This document shows positions 35,363-43,536 of a stretch of 64,000 bases of DNA, piece by piece (the first letter of the stretch is position 1; each line of letters begins with the position of its first letter). A program made the position numbers and the translations under genes. The notes under the pieces are model-generated. The model was not told the DNA's origin, did not search any database, and worked only from the letters and a program-made list of their open reading frames with translations. Where the stretch lies: NCBI GenBank assembly GCA_003246455.1, contig QKAF01000093.1:23895-87894 (forward strand), given 5' to 3'. The stretch comes from Bacteroidota bacterium. Lineage in GTDB: Bacteria; Bacteroidota; Ignavibacteria; SZUA-365.

Positions 35363-36661
35363 TCAGAGCAGCAGCCAGCCGATCAGCGCCAATCCGGTGA
35401 TGAGCACCAGGCCGAAACCCGGCAGGGTATAGCGCCGCAGCGCGGCGGCACCGAGGGAAAACGCGATGCTGCCCTTCACGATGGTATTCATCACGACGGC
35501 GATCAGGATCGCGACGGACGCGGTGCTTTCGCTCAGCGTCGTTTTCGACAGGTTCGCCATCGAAAGCGTGATGGCGTCGACGTCCGTCAGTCCGGCCAGA
35601 CCCGCGGCCAGGTACACGCCCCCGTCGCCCAGATAGATCTGCGCCGCCTTCGAGGCGAAGATGATGACGGCGAAAATCAGACCGAACTTGATCGCCGACA
35701 TGAGTTCGAACGGATTCTTCAGGTCCACGTCGGTCGTGCTGTCCTTTTTCTTACCGAAGAGCAGAAGCATGCTCGCGCCCACCCCGCTGACGGTGAGGAT
35801 GGCAATGAACGGCCAGATGAACGCCAGGAGGGAGCGGTTCACCACCGCGATTTCCACCAGGATGCGGGGAAACATGATCGAGCAGGCCAACACGATCGCC
35901 GAGGCAAAGGTCTTTCCCAGTTCCGGCGCCTCGCGGCTTTTCTGCGAGAACGACAGGGTGACGGCCGTACTGGATACCAGGCCGCCCATCATGCCCGTCA
36001 GCGCCAGTCCCTTTTTCGATCCGAAGACTTTGACCAGAACGTAGCCCGCGAAGCTGATGCCCGCGATCAGCACCACCATGTACCACACCTGCCGCGGATT
36101 GAGGACGTCGAGCGGACCGAGCGTGGTATTGGGCAGAATCGGCAGGATGATGGCCGTGATGATCGCGAATTTCAGCGTGGCGTAAATATCCTCCGCCTGC
36201 ACGTGGGAAACGAGCTGCCGCAGCGGGGCTTTGAGTGAAAGGAAGAGCGTGAGCACCACGCTGGTGGCGACGGCCACGATGTAGAATTCGTGGTGGATGA
36301 GAACGCCGAGAATGAACACGACGATCGCCGCGACCTCGCTGGTCGCCCCGTGAAAGCCCGTGCGCGCTTCCAGAAAGTATGAGACGATGACCATCGCCAT
36401 GAAGCCCGCGGCGAACACCCCGAGCACCCACGGCGCGATCGCCGTCCCGAGAAGTCCGGAGAGGAATCCCAGCAGCGCGATCAGCGGAAACGTGCGGATG
36501 CCGGCGAACAGTTTCTGATGATCCTCCGACGATCGTTCGCGCTCGATGCCGACCAGCGCGCCGACGAGCAGGCTGATGGCGCCTTTCTGGAAGAGCACGG
36601 CGAGGGAGACGTCGAGCGCCGCGGGGAGCGCTGATTGAAGCAGGGCTGGGATGGGAGTCAT
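35363..36661 (-). CDS. MgtC/SapB-DUF4010 membrane protein
   Basis: This 432-residue integral membrane protein starts at ATG 36661. The N-terminal ~150 residues are an MgtC-like domain (KGAISLLVGALVGIERERSSEDH, GIRTFPLIALLGFLSGLL, EVAAIVVFILGVLIHHE). The remainder is the DUF4010 domain with repeated hydrophobic helices (KFAIITAIILPILP, LALTGMMGGLVSSTAVTLSFS, LAAGLAGLTDVDAITLSMA). MgtC relatives are linked to Mg2+ limitation and P-type ATPase control, but this two-domain form has no confirmed transport activity. It is divergent from the VIT-vWA gene. Confidence 0.85.
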   Translation of the reverse strand: MTPIPALLQSALPAALDVSLAVLFQKGAISLLVGALVGIERERSSEDHQKLFAGIRTFPLIALLGFLSGLLGTAIAPWVLGVFAAGFMAMVIVSYFLEARTGFHGATSEVAAIVVFILGVLIHHEFYIVAVATSVVLTLFLSLKAPLRQLVSHVQAEDIYATLKFAIITAIILPILPNTTLGPLDVLNPRQVWYMVVLIAGISFAGYVLVKVFGSKKGLALTGMMGGLVSSTAVTLSFSQKSREAPELGKTFASAIVLACSIMFPRILVEIAVVNRSLLAFIWPFIAILTVSGVGASMLLLFGKKKDSTTDVDLKNPFELMSAIKFGLIFAVIIFASKAAQIYLGDGGVYLAAGLAGLTDVDAITLSMANLSKTTLSESTASVAILIAVVMNTIVKGSIAFSLGAAALRRYTLPGFGLVLITGLALIGWLLL

Positions 36662-36803
36662 GGGCACGCTGTCCGATGTGAGGGGCGTTGAAATATAGAC
36701 GATGACGAAGAGAGAAAAAAAATCCGCCGCGGGCGGAATCACGGAATTTTTCCGCGCGCGATGTGTCAAGACCATGTGCCCGTCTCGGAAGGAAGGAGTC
36801 ATC

Positions 36804-38894
36804 ATGCATCGTCCGCCCATTTTTCTGCTCTTCATCATTCTCGTGCTCGCCGCCGTCCCCGATGCGGAGGCCGGCAGGCTCTATGCACGACGACCCGGCA
36901 CCGCCTCTCCGGTGTATAATCTCACGCAGACCGAAGTGCATACGCGCACGACGATACGCAACATTCTCGCCGTCACGCACGTGGACGAAACGTTCCACAA
37001 CGACCAGGCCGCCGAGCTGGAGGGCTTCTACGTCTTTTCCCTCCCGGAAGGCGCAACGGTGGACGGCCTGTGGATGTGGCTCGACGGCAAGCGGTATACC
37101 TTCATGGTCAAGCGGAAGGAAGAGGCGCAGCAGATTTACGATTCGCTCCAGGAAAACCACATCGGCGACCCGGTCATACTCGAATCGATGGGCGCCAACC
37201 GTTTTCAGATCCGCATCACCCCGATCCATCCCAACGACGACCGCCGGATCGAGCTGCAGTATTTCCAGGTGCTGCCGGTGGATGCGGACGGCTTCGTCCG
37301 CTACGATTATCCGATGAACATGTCCGGTTACCAGGGCACGGGGGTGGGAAAACTCGATATCGAGGTCGCCCTCGACATGGACGCCCCCATCGACCGGATA
37401 GAAACGAATTTCGACGATCGTCCGATGATGCAGGCGCTGACGCCGTTCAGCGACCGGCATGTCAACGTGAATCTCAACGCGGAGAATGTCGTGCTGGCCG
37501 AGGATTTCACCGTCGAGTACCGGCTGGAAGGATGGGCAGATTCGCTGTTCGCGCTGCGTCACAGCGATCCCGTCGCCGCGGACAGCAGCACCTTTCTCCT
37601 GTGGTTCCCCGACACGATCGACGTCTCTGCGTACGCGAAAGTCGATTTCGTTTTCGCGATCGACGCCTCCGGAAGCATGACCGGTCTGCGGCGGGGAATG
37701 GTCATGTACACGCTGCAGCGCATCCTCGTCCGTCTGATGCGCTATGATCGGTTCGCAATCATTCTGTTCAACGACGGGATGCAGCGCTTCCCCGCCGATA
37801 CCGCCATGGCGTTCGCCAGTCCCGAGTCGATCCAGGAAGCGCTCGCGTTTCTGCAGGAGCGCTACCGCCCTTCCGGAACCACCAATTACCAGGCGGCGCT
37901 CGAGCAGGTGGCTCCCAGCGCATTGCGTCCGGAAGCCCACCATCGCTGCGTGTTCGTGACGGACGGGCTGCCGAACGTCGGCGCGACATCCGTCAACGGC
38001 CTGCTTCCGTATTTCATGATCAAGAACCGGCTCACGTCATTCTACCCGCTGACGATCTATACCGAAAGCATCGACGTTCTCAGCGAGCTGGCGCGGCTGA
38101 CCGGAGGAAAGATCACGGCGCTGGAGCAGGGAATGGATATCGACGATGCGCTCGAACGCCTCAGTTTCGATTTCACGTCGTCCACGGTCATGCAGGCGAT
38201 GCTGACCTACCCCGAGGGGGTCGTCGACGCCTTTCCGCTTCGTCCGCTCCTTGAAGTCATGCCGGCCCGGATGACCGGCGCGGGACGCTTCCCGGCGCCC
38301 GTGCAGGGGCCGTGCACCTTCACCTACACCCTCCCGGGCATCGAAATACAGACGCAGGACACCCGCACGCTGACCCTCGACAACAATCCCGACGAACTCG
38401 TGCAGGTGTCGCGCTACTGGGCAGCGCTGCGGATCCAGCAGCTTCTCGATCAGCTGCGCGACGTGACCGACTCGACGGAAATCAAGGAAGCCGTGATCCG
38501 CCTGAGCGAGAAGTACATGATCCTGACGCCCTTCACCGCCTTCATCATCTACCGCGAGCCCGACGATCCGGGCGGAGGTCTCGCAGCCGGAGAACTGGCT
38601 GCTGCGGAAGAACTCCAGCTGGTGCAGAACTATCCCAATCCGTTCAATCCGTCGACATCGATCCGGTTTTTTCTTCCGTACCGCGGCAGCAGCGCGCGCG
38701 CCAGCGTCCGTGTCTACGACGTCCTCGGCAGGCTCGTGCGGATTCTCGCCGACGACCTCGACGCGCCCGGGTGGCAGACCGTGACCTGGGACGGCCGAGA
38801 CGACGCGCAGCGTGCCGTCGCGTCCGGGACCTACCTCTGCGTCCTGTCCTTCGGCGGCGAACAGCGTGTGATCACCATGACATTGTTGAAATAA
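36804..38894 (+). CDS. VIT and von Willebrand A domain protein with T9SS sorting domain
   Basis: This 696-residue secreted protein starts at ATG 36804 behind GGAAGGAG. It has a signal peptide (MHRPPIFLLFIILVLAAVPDAEA). Residues ~35-170 are a VIT domain (HVDETFHNDQAAELEGFYVFSLPEGATVDGL, RFQIRITPIHPNDDRRIELQY). Residues ~275-450 are a vWA domain with the MIDAS motif DASGSM and TNYQAAL. The C-terminal ~85 residues are a T9SS domain with QNYPNPFNPSTSIRF. The order parallels inter-alpha-trypsin inhibitor heavy chains and suggests cell-surface adhesion or matrix binding. A propeller gene follows after 10 bp, so the two are probably co-expressed. Confidence 0.92.
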   Translation: MHRPPIFLLFIILVLAAVPDAEAGRLYARRPGTASPVYNLTQTEVHTRTTIRNILAVTHVDETFHNDQAAELEGFYVFSLPEGATVDGLWMWLDGKRYTFMVKRKEEAQQIYDSLQENHIGDPVILESMGANRFQIRITPIHPNDDRRIELQYFQVLPVDADGFVRYDYPMNMSGYQGTGVGKLDIEVALDMDAPIDRIETNFDDRPMMQALTPFSDRHVNVNLNAENVVLAEDFTVEYRLEGWADSLFALRHSDPVAADSSTFLLWFPDTIDVSAYAKVDFVFAIDASGSMTGLRRGMVMYTLQRILVRLMRYDRFAIILFNDGMQRFPADTAMAFASPESIQEALAFLQERYRPSGTTNYQAALEQVAPSALRPEAHHRCVFVTDGLPNVGATSVNGLLPYFMIKNRLTSFYPLTIYTESIDVLSELARLTGGKITALEQGMDIDDALERLSFDFTSSTVMQAMLTYPEGVVDAFPLRPLLEVMPARMTGAGRFPAPVQGPCTFTYTLPGIEIQTQDTRTLTLDNNPDELVQVSRYWAALRIQQLLDQLRDVTDSTEIKEAVIRLSEKYMILTPFTAFIIYREPDDPGGGLAAGELAAAEELQLVQNYPNPFNPSTSIRFFLPYRGSSARASVRVYDVLGRLVRILADDLDAPGWQTVTWDGRDDAQRAVASGTYLCVLSFGGEQRVITMTLLK

Positions 38895-38904
38895 GGAGGG
38901 ATAC

Positions 38905-39957
38905 ATGCGAACGCTCGCCATCATCATCGCGCTGCTCGTGTCCGGTGCCGCCGCCACGGCGCAGACCTCCGCTTGGGAGCCGATGAACCGCGGTCTCGGA
39001 CACTCATACATTTACTCCCTCGCGATCGATCCCGTCGATTCCCTCCGCATGTTCTGCGGCACGGACGCGGGACAGGTCTACGAAAGCGTCGACGGCGGCT
39101 TCAACTGGGAGCTGCGCAGCAGCGGACTTCCGCCGACGACTTCCGGCTGGCGCGTGGGCGGACTGTATCTCGATCCCACCGACCGGTACCTGCTGTACGC
39201 CGGATTCAGCGACGGACCCGTCGGCCAGCGGCTTTTTGAAAGCCGCAACGGCGGTGCGAGCTGGATGAACATTCCGACACCGAATAACTGGAGCGTCTTT
39301 CACATCCTTCCCGTCCAGCTCACGCAGCCGCGTCTCGTGGTCGCCCTGGGTTCGCAGCAGGGACTTTTCTGGACGGCGGACCGGGGGGAGCACTGGAGCA
39401 GCGGCATCGGGGCGACCGGCGTGCAGTGCGTGGCCATGCATCCCGAGCGGCCGGCGGTGCTGCTCGCGGGCACCGTCGGCGGAACCAAACCCGCTCTTCG
39501 ACGTTCGAATGACGGCGGCGTAACCTGGCTTCCGCATTCCATGGATTTCGTCAAATCGTCGGTCGGCGTCCGTGCAATCACCTTTTCTCCCAGCGATCCC
39601 AATACCGTGTACATGGGGGTGACGCAGGGCGCCACCGGGATCGAGGCCGGCCTGTACAGGTCGAACGATGCCGGACTGACCTGGGAGCGTATCTACCGTA
39701 TCGCGGAGATCTCCGATATCGCCGTGCATCCGCGCAACGAGAATCTCATCTATATCTCCGCGATCCACAGCGGCGTGCTGCGAAGCAAGGACGGCGGGCG
39801 CAGCTGGACCACCGTCACGACGGGACTTCCGACCACCGACGTCATGCGCGTGCGGATTGCACCCGGCTACCCGGTCTGCGTCTTCGCCGTCACCCTGAGG
39901 CATGGCGCATTCCGCATGGTGGACGAGGAACTGCGGGAGGACATGTTCACCCGATGA
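38905..39957 (+). CDS. Secreted Asp-box beta-propeller protein without sorting domain
   Basis: This 350-residue exported protein has a signal peptide (MRTLAIIIALLVSGAAATA|Q) and AAGGAGGG before its ATG. Blade repeats with Asp-box turns are SVDGGFNWELR, RNGGASWMNI, RSNDGGVTWLP, RSNDAGLTWERI and SKDGGRSWTTV, alternating with AIDPVDSLRMFCGT-type strands. It is a shorter relative of the two large propellers at the left end and lacks a T9SS domain. It lies 10 bp behind the VIT-vWA gene and may be a periplasmic or extracellular partner of it. Confidence 0.82.
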   Translation: MRTLAIIIALLVSGAAATAQTSAWEPMNRGLGHSYIYSLAIDPVDSLRMFCGTDAGQVYESVDGGFNWELRSSGLPPTTSGWRVGGLYLDPTDRYLLYAGFSDGPVGQRLFESRNGGASWMNIPTPNNWSVFHILPVQLTQPRLVVALGSQQGLFWTADRGEHWSSGIGATGVQCVAMHPERPAVLLAGTVGGTKPALRRSNDGGVTWLPHSMDFVKSSVGVRAITFSPSDPNTVYMGVTQGATGIEAGLYRSNDAGLTWERIYRIAEISDIAVHPRNENLIYISAIHSGVLRSKDGGRSWTTVTTGLPTTDVMRVRIAPGYPVCVFAVTLRHGAFRMVDEELREDMFTR

Positions 39958-40045
39958 ACACAGTCGCGACGGAGCACTGCCTCCCAGGGACCTTTTCTTC
40001 CCGCGGGGAAAATTCCCGCTTGCATGAAGGAAAAAAACTCCGTAG

Positions 40046-40075
40046 CTTAACATCGATAATAAACTCGATGTTAAG
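40046..40075. promoter_or_regulatory. Perfect palindromic operator before the Rrf2 gene
   Basis: CTTAACATCGA (40046-40056), an 8-base AT-rich centre and TCGATGTTAAG (40065-40075) form an 11-bp perfect inverted repeat ending five bases before the Rrf2 ATG. A related site precedes the next gene. Autoregulation by Rrf2 is the simplest reading. Confidence 0.8.
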
Positions 40076-40080
40076 CGCTC

Positions 40081-40533
40081 ATGTCCATTATTTTCTCCAA
40101 AGCTTGCGAATACGGAATACAGGCGACGCTTTATATCGCGACGCAGCCTGACCGCCGCGTCGGTATAAAGGAAATCGCGTCGGAACTGTCCATCCCCGTG
40201 CATTTTCTGGCGAAAATCCTGCAGTCCCTGAGCGAGAAAGGAGTGCTCACGTCCTATAAAGGAGTGCACGGCGGCTTCACCCTTCAGCGGGCGCCGGAGA
40301 AAATCCACCTCATCGACGTGGTGGAAGCCATCGACGGGCTCGATTTCTTCGAAAACTGCGTGCTGGGCTTCCCCGGCTGCGGAACAGGCAAGCCCTGCCC
40401 GGTGCACGATCGCTGGGGCGAGGTTCGGGATACGATCCGCGAAATGCTGTCGGCCGACAGCCTTGCAGACCTGCTCCCGATCTCCCGCGAAAAAATCGCC
40501 GACGTCATCAATGAGTACACGAAGGAAACCTGA
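40081..40533 (+). CDS. Rrf2 family transcription regulator with Fe-S ligand cysteines
   Basis: This 150-residue protein has an N-terminal winged helix (SKACEYGIQATLYIA, GIKEIASELSIPVHFLAKILQSLSEKGVLTSYKG, HGGFTL) and a dimerisation helix. Three cysteines lie in ENCVLGFPGCGTGKPCPVH (about residues 100-116), the spacing of IscR/NsrR-type [Fe-S] sensors. It probably senses NO, nitrite stress or redox state, and controls the nrf genes that follow 43 bp downstream on the same strand. The palindrome at 40046 abuts its start and a partial copy lies before the next gene. Confidence 0.9.
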   Translation: MSIIFSKACEYGIQATLYIATQPDRRVGIKEIASELSIPVHFLAKILQSLSEKGVLTSYKGVHGGFTLQRAPEKIHLIDVVEAIDGLDFFENCVLGFPGCGTGKPCPVHDRWGEVRDTIREMLSADSLADLLPISREKIADVINEYTKET

Positions 40534-40544
40534 CTTTTTTTATC

Positions 40545-40574
40545 CTTAATATCGATAATAGACTCTAGTATCTA
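40545..40574. promoter_or_regulatory. Second Rrf2-type site before the NapH-like/nrf operon
   Basis: CTTAATATCGATAATAGACTC at 40545-40565 matches the operator at 40046 at 19 of 21 positions; the right half then diverges (TAGTATCTA). It ends two bases before the ATG of the Fe-S membrane protein. It probably places the nrf genes under the Rrf2 regulator. Confidence 0.7.
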
Positions 40575-40576
40575 TA

Positions 40577-41632
40577 ATGAAAAAAATCAAGCACATCAAG
40601 TCCTGGCGGCCGTCGGGCAGCGGACAGCAGCTCCGTTTCTGGGTACAGTTCGCCTTCATCCTCCTCTGTCTGTGGATCGGGGTGGAATTCACCTTATGGG
40701 TCGCATGGCATCAGGGGAGCGGCGGCATCGCGCTGTCGCGTCCCGCGGGCGTGGAAGGATTCCTTCCCATCTCCGCGCTGATGAGCCTCTATTATTTCTT
40801 CCTGAGCGGCAGCATTCATCCCGTGCATCCGGCGGGACTGTTCATTCTTTTCGCGATCATCGCGATGTCGATACTGGTGAAAAAATCCTTCTGCAGCTGG
40901 CTCTGTCCAATCGGGACGCTGTCGGAGAACATCGGGGAATTCGGCAGGAAAATCTTCGGCCGGAATTTCGGGGTCTGGCGCTGGCTCGACTACCCGCTTC
41001 GCTCGCTGAAATACCTCATGCTCGGCTTTCTGTTTTATGTCGTGTTCTTCGGAATGGACGCGCTCTCCCTCGGGCAGTTCCTGAGCAGTCCCTACAACAA
41101 GGTCGCGGACGTCAAGATGTTCATCTTCTTTCGCGACATTTCGCAGTTTTCCCTGATCGTCCTCGCAATCCTCGTCGCCCTTTCCCTCGTCATCAGGAAT
41201 TTCTGGTGCCGCTACCTCTGTCCGTACGGCGCGCTGCTGGGACTGACCGGCCTTCTCAGTCCTTTCCGCATCACCCGAAACACCGACAGCTGCATCGACT
41301 GCGCAAAATGTGCGAAGGTCTGTCCCAACCGCATCGCAGTAGACCGCCTGAAGGTGGTCATGTCTGACGAATGCACCTCCTGCATGGCCTGCGTCGATGC
41401 GTGTCCGGTCCGTGACACCCTGCAGCTGAAGGCGTCACGGAAATCCCGTTTCGTTTTCCGGTCCGCCTGGGTCGCCGCCGCGGTCGTCGGAGTATTTCTG
41501 CTCGTCACCGGCCTCGCGATGCTCACGGGCAACTGGAAGAGCAGCGTCGGAGAAGCGGAATACTCTCGCAGAATACAGGACATCAACAATCCCATATATC
41601 AGCACAACCAGGGCAGCGCCCCTCAGGAATAA
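40577..41632 (+). CDS. NapH/CcoG-like membrane 4Fe-4S quinol oxidoreductase
   Basis: This 351-residue inner-membrane protein has about five transmembrane helices. Two cytoplasmic CxxxCP motifs (FCSWLCPIGTLSE and WCRYLCPYGALLG) and two classic 4Fe-4S clusters follow (CIDCAKCAKVCPNRI and CTSCMACVDACPVRD). The layout is that of NapH/MauN polyferredoxins, which transfer electrons between quinol and redox partners. Its position directly before the porin, NrfH and NrfA suggests a quinol-linked electron input to nitrite ammonification, although NrfH can itself oxidise quinol. It is read just after the Rrf2-type site. Confidence 0.88.
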   Translation: MKKIKHIKSWRPSGSGQQLRFWVQFAFILLCLWIGVEFTLWVAWHQGSGGIALSRPAGVEGFLPISALMSLYYFFLSGSIHPVHPAGLFILFAIIAMSILVKKSFCSWLCPIGTLSENIGEFGRKIFGRNFGVWRWLDYPLRSLKYLMLGFLFYVVFFGMDALSLGQFLSSPYNKVADVKMFIFFRDISQFSLIVLAILVALSLVIRNFWCRYLCPYGALLGLTGLLSPFRITRNTDSCIDCAKCAKVCPNRIAVDRLKVVMSDECTSCMACVDACPVRDTLQLKASRKSRFVFRSAWVAAAVVGVFLLVTGLAMLTGNWKSSVGEAEYSRRIQDINNPIYQHNQGSAPQE

Positions 41633-41651
41633 CAATCAGAGGAGAACAGGC

Positions 41652-42890
41652 ATGAAAACGATTTTCGTCATTATCCTGCTGTGCGCGGTGGCAGCGGGTC
41701 CGCTCGCCGCGCAGAGCGTGGAGTTCTCGGGACAGCTTCGTGAACGAAGTGAATTCAACGACAAGAGCTTCCTCGAGGAGATGCACCACGATGTATACCA
41801 TCAGCTGCGCACGCGGCTCCGGGCCACCGGAACGGTAAACGAACAGGTGCGCGTGGTCGCGGAAATCCAGGACGCGCGCGTTTTCGGTGAAGAGACGAGC
41901 ACGCTGAATGCGGGCGCGTCGCATTTCGACCTGCGCCAGGGCTTTGTCGAAGTGAAGGGACTCGCCGACGGGCTGCTCGGCTTCACCCTCGGGCGGCAGG
42001 CGCTCGTGTACGCCAACGAGCGGTTTCTCGGCGCCATCGACTGGCACCCCTACGGGCAGACCTTCGACGCCGGCGTTCTGCGCCTGACGGCAGGCGACTT
42101 CCGCATCGACGCCATCGGCGCCGCGGTCACCCGCAACCCGGTCATGCCAGACTACACCCGTGACGTGTTCCTCACCGGAGCATGGGCGGCGTGGACGAAC
42201 GCCGATATCCGCACCACGGTACAGGCATTTTTCCTCTACGACAATCCCGCGACGACGCTCGTGCGTCAGAACCGCCAGACCGCCGGACTGTACGCCGGAG
42301 GACACTTCGCCGGATTCGACTATGAACTCGACGCCGCCGTACAGATGGGCGATTACATGATCACGGGGTCCCCTGCGAAAGACATCAGCGCCAACATGAT
42401 CGGCGTTCGCGTCGGGTATGCGTTTCCCCAACTCGCAAAGCTGCGCATCGGGGCGGGCTTCGACCGTCTCTCCGGGCAGGATCCGAACGACGCCGAGAAA
42501 ATGGGGGCGTTCCATACACTCTACGCCACGAATCACAAGTACTACGGCTTCATGGATTACTTCCTGAACATCCCGGCGACGACGACGGGGTTCGGACTGC
42601 AGGACATCATCGCCCAGGTGAGCCTTGTGCCCACGGACGGATTCGCCCTTGCCGTCGATCTCCACCTGTTCAGCACCGCCTCGGATCCCGCGGAATTCGG
42701 AAGCAACTACGACGGGAAGTCCAATGCGATCGGCACCGAAGTCGACGTCACCGCGAAGTGGAGTCTCGCCAAGGCGGTGGGAATGACGCTGGGGTACTCG
42801 ATGTTCTCGGGCGCCGCCGACCGCGCCGTGCTCACGGGCACGACCGACGCCACGAGCTGGGCCTACCTCATGACCACCGTCAATTTCTGA
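41652..42890 (+). CDS. Outer-membrane beta-barrel porin, alginate-export-like
   Basis: This 412-residue protein has a signal peptide (MKTIFVIILLCAVAAGPLAA|Q) and AGAGGAGAA before the ATG. It has alternating amphipathic strands (SVEFSGQLRERSEF, VRVVAEIQDARVFG, FEVKG-type turns, LGFTLGRQALVYANERFLG) and a C-terminal Phe, typical of outer-membrane insertion. The N-terminal region resembles the Alginate_exp family. In an nrf operon it may pass nitrite or ammonium-related small anions; this is inference. It lies between the Fe-S protein and nrfH, with short gaps. Confidence 0.82.
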   Translation: MKTIFVIILLCAVAAGPLAAQSVEFSGQLRERSEFNDKSFLEEMHHDVYHQLRTRLRATGTVNEQVRVVAEIQDARVFGEETSTLNAGASHFDLRQGFVEVKGLADGLLGFTLGRQALVYANERFLGAIDWHPYGQTFDAGVLRLTAGDFRIDAIGAAVTRNPVMPDYTRDVFLTGAWAAWTNADIRTTVQAFFLYDNPATTLVRQNRQTAGLYAGGHFAGFDYELDAAVQMGDYMITGSPAKDISANMIGVRVGYAFPQLAKLRIGAGFDRLSGQDPNDAEKMGAFHTLYATNHKYYGFMDYFLNIPATTTGFGLQDIIAQVSLVPTDGFALAVDLHLFSTASDPAEFGSNYDGKSNAIGTEVDVTAKWSLAKAVGMTLGYSMFSGAADRAVLTGTTDATSWAYLMTTVNF

Positions 42891-42919
42891 TCAGCCCGTT
42901 TCAGTAATCGAGAATTATC

Positions 42920-43534
42920 ATGAAACGTCTCATACGCTTTTTCATTCCCCCGCCCCAATGGCGTCTGCCCGTGTTCCTGGTGCTGGGTGTGCTCGGAGGT
43001 CTCGGCGTGCTGGTGCTGTACATCTCGAACGCCGTTTCGTACCTCTCGAACGACCCGCGCGCCTGCGTGAACTGCCATGTGATGGCGCCGCAGTATGCGA
43101 CCTGGCAGCGTGGCAGTCATGGCCGGGCGACCACCTGCAACGACTGCCACGTGCCGCACGACAACATCCTGCGCACCTACGCCTTCAAGGCGAGCGACGG
43201 TCTGCGTCACGCCACGATGTTCACCCTGCGCATGGAACCGCAGGTCATCCAGATCAAGGAAGCCGGCGTGGCGGTGGTGCAGGAGAACTGCATCCGCTGC
43301 CACAGCGATCTGGTCCACGAGGTTTCGTCGGGCAGTCTCACCGCGATGAACGCCCGTGCCGGCGAAGGACTGCTCTGCTGGCAGTGTCATCGCGAGGTAC
43401 CGCACGGGCGCGTCAACAGCCTCGCGTCCACCCCGTATGCGCGCGTTCCCCGTCTCGGGCCCATTGCTCCCGAATGGCTGCGCAGGTATATCGAATCATC
43501 CGACAAAAACAACGAAGCACACAAGGAGCATTGA
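42920..43534 (+). CDS. nrfH: Cytochrome c nitrite reductase small subunit NrfH
   Basis: This 204-residue membrane-anchored tetrahaem cytochrome has one N-terminal helix (VFLVLGVLGGLGVLVLYI). Four haem-binding CxxCH motifs follow: CVNCH, CNDCH, CIRCH and CWQCH, with further His ligands between. NrfH takes electrons from menaquinol and donates to NrfA in the periplasm. The length exceeds the ~160-residue Wolinella type by a C-terminal tail. nrfA follows after 2 bp. Confidence 0.94.
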   Translation: MKRLIRFFIPPPQWRLPVFLVLGVLGGLGVLVLYISNAVSYLSNDPRACVNCHVMAPQYATWQRGSHGRATTCNDCHVPHDNILRTYAFKASDGLRHATMFTLRMEPQVIQIKEAGVAVVQENCIRCHSDLVHEVSSGSLTAMNARAGEGLLCWQCHREVPHGRVNSLASTPYARVPRLGPIAPEWLRRYIESSDKNNEAHKEH

Positions 43535-43536
43535 AA

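Noticed and set aside
36724..36746. ATCCGCC/GGGCGGAAT near-palindrome upstream of the VIT-vWA gene as another AGGGCGGAT repeat
   Set aside because: The arms are short and mismatched, and it lies between divergent starts, not at a gene end; not supported as a family member.
42958..43536. N-terminal extension of NrfA through nrfH
   Set aside because: It overlaps nrfH in another frame; the NrfA signal anchor starts at 43537 with a ribosome site.
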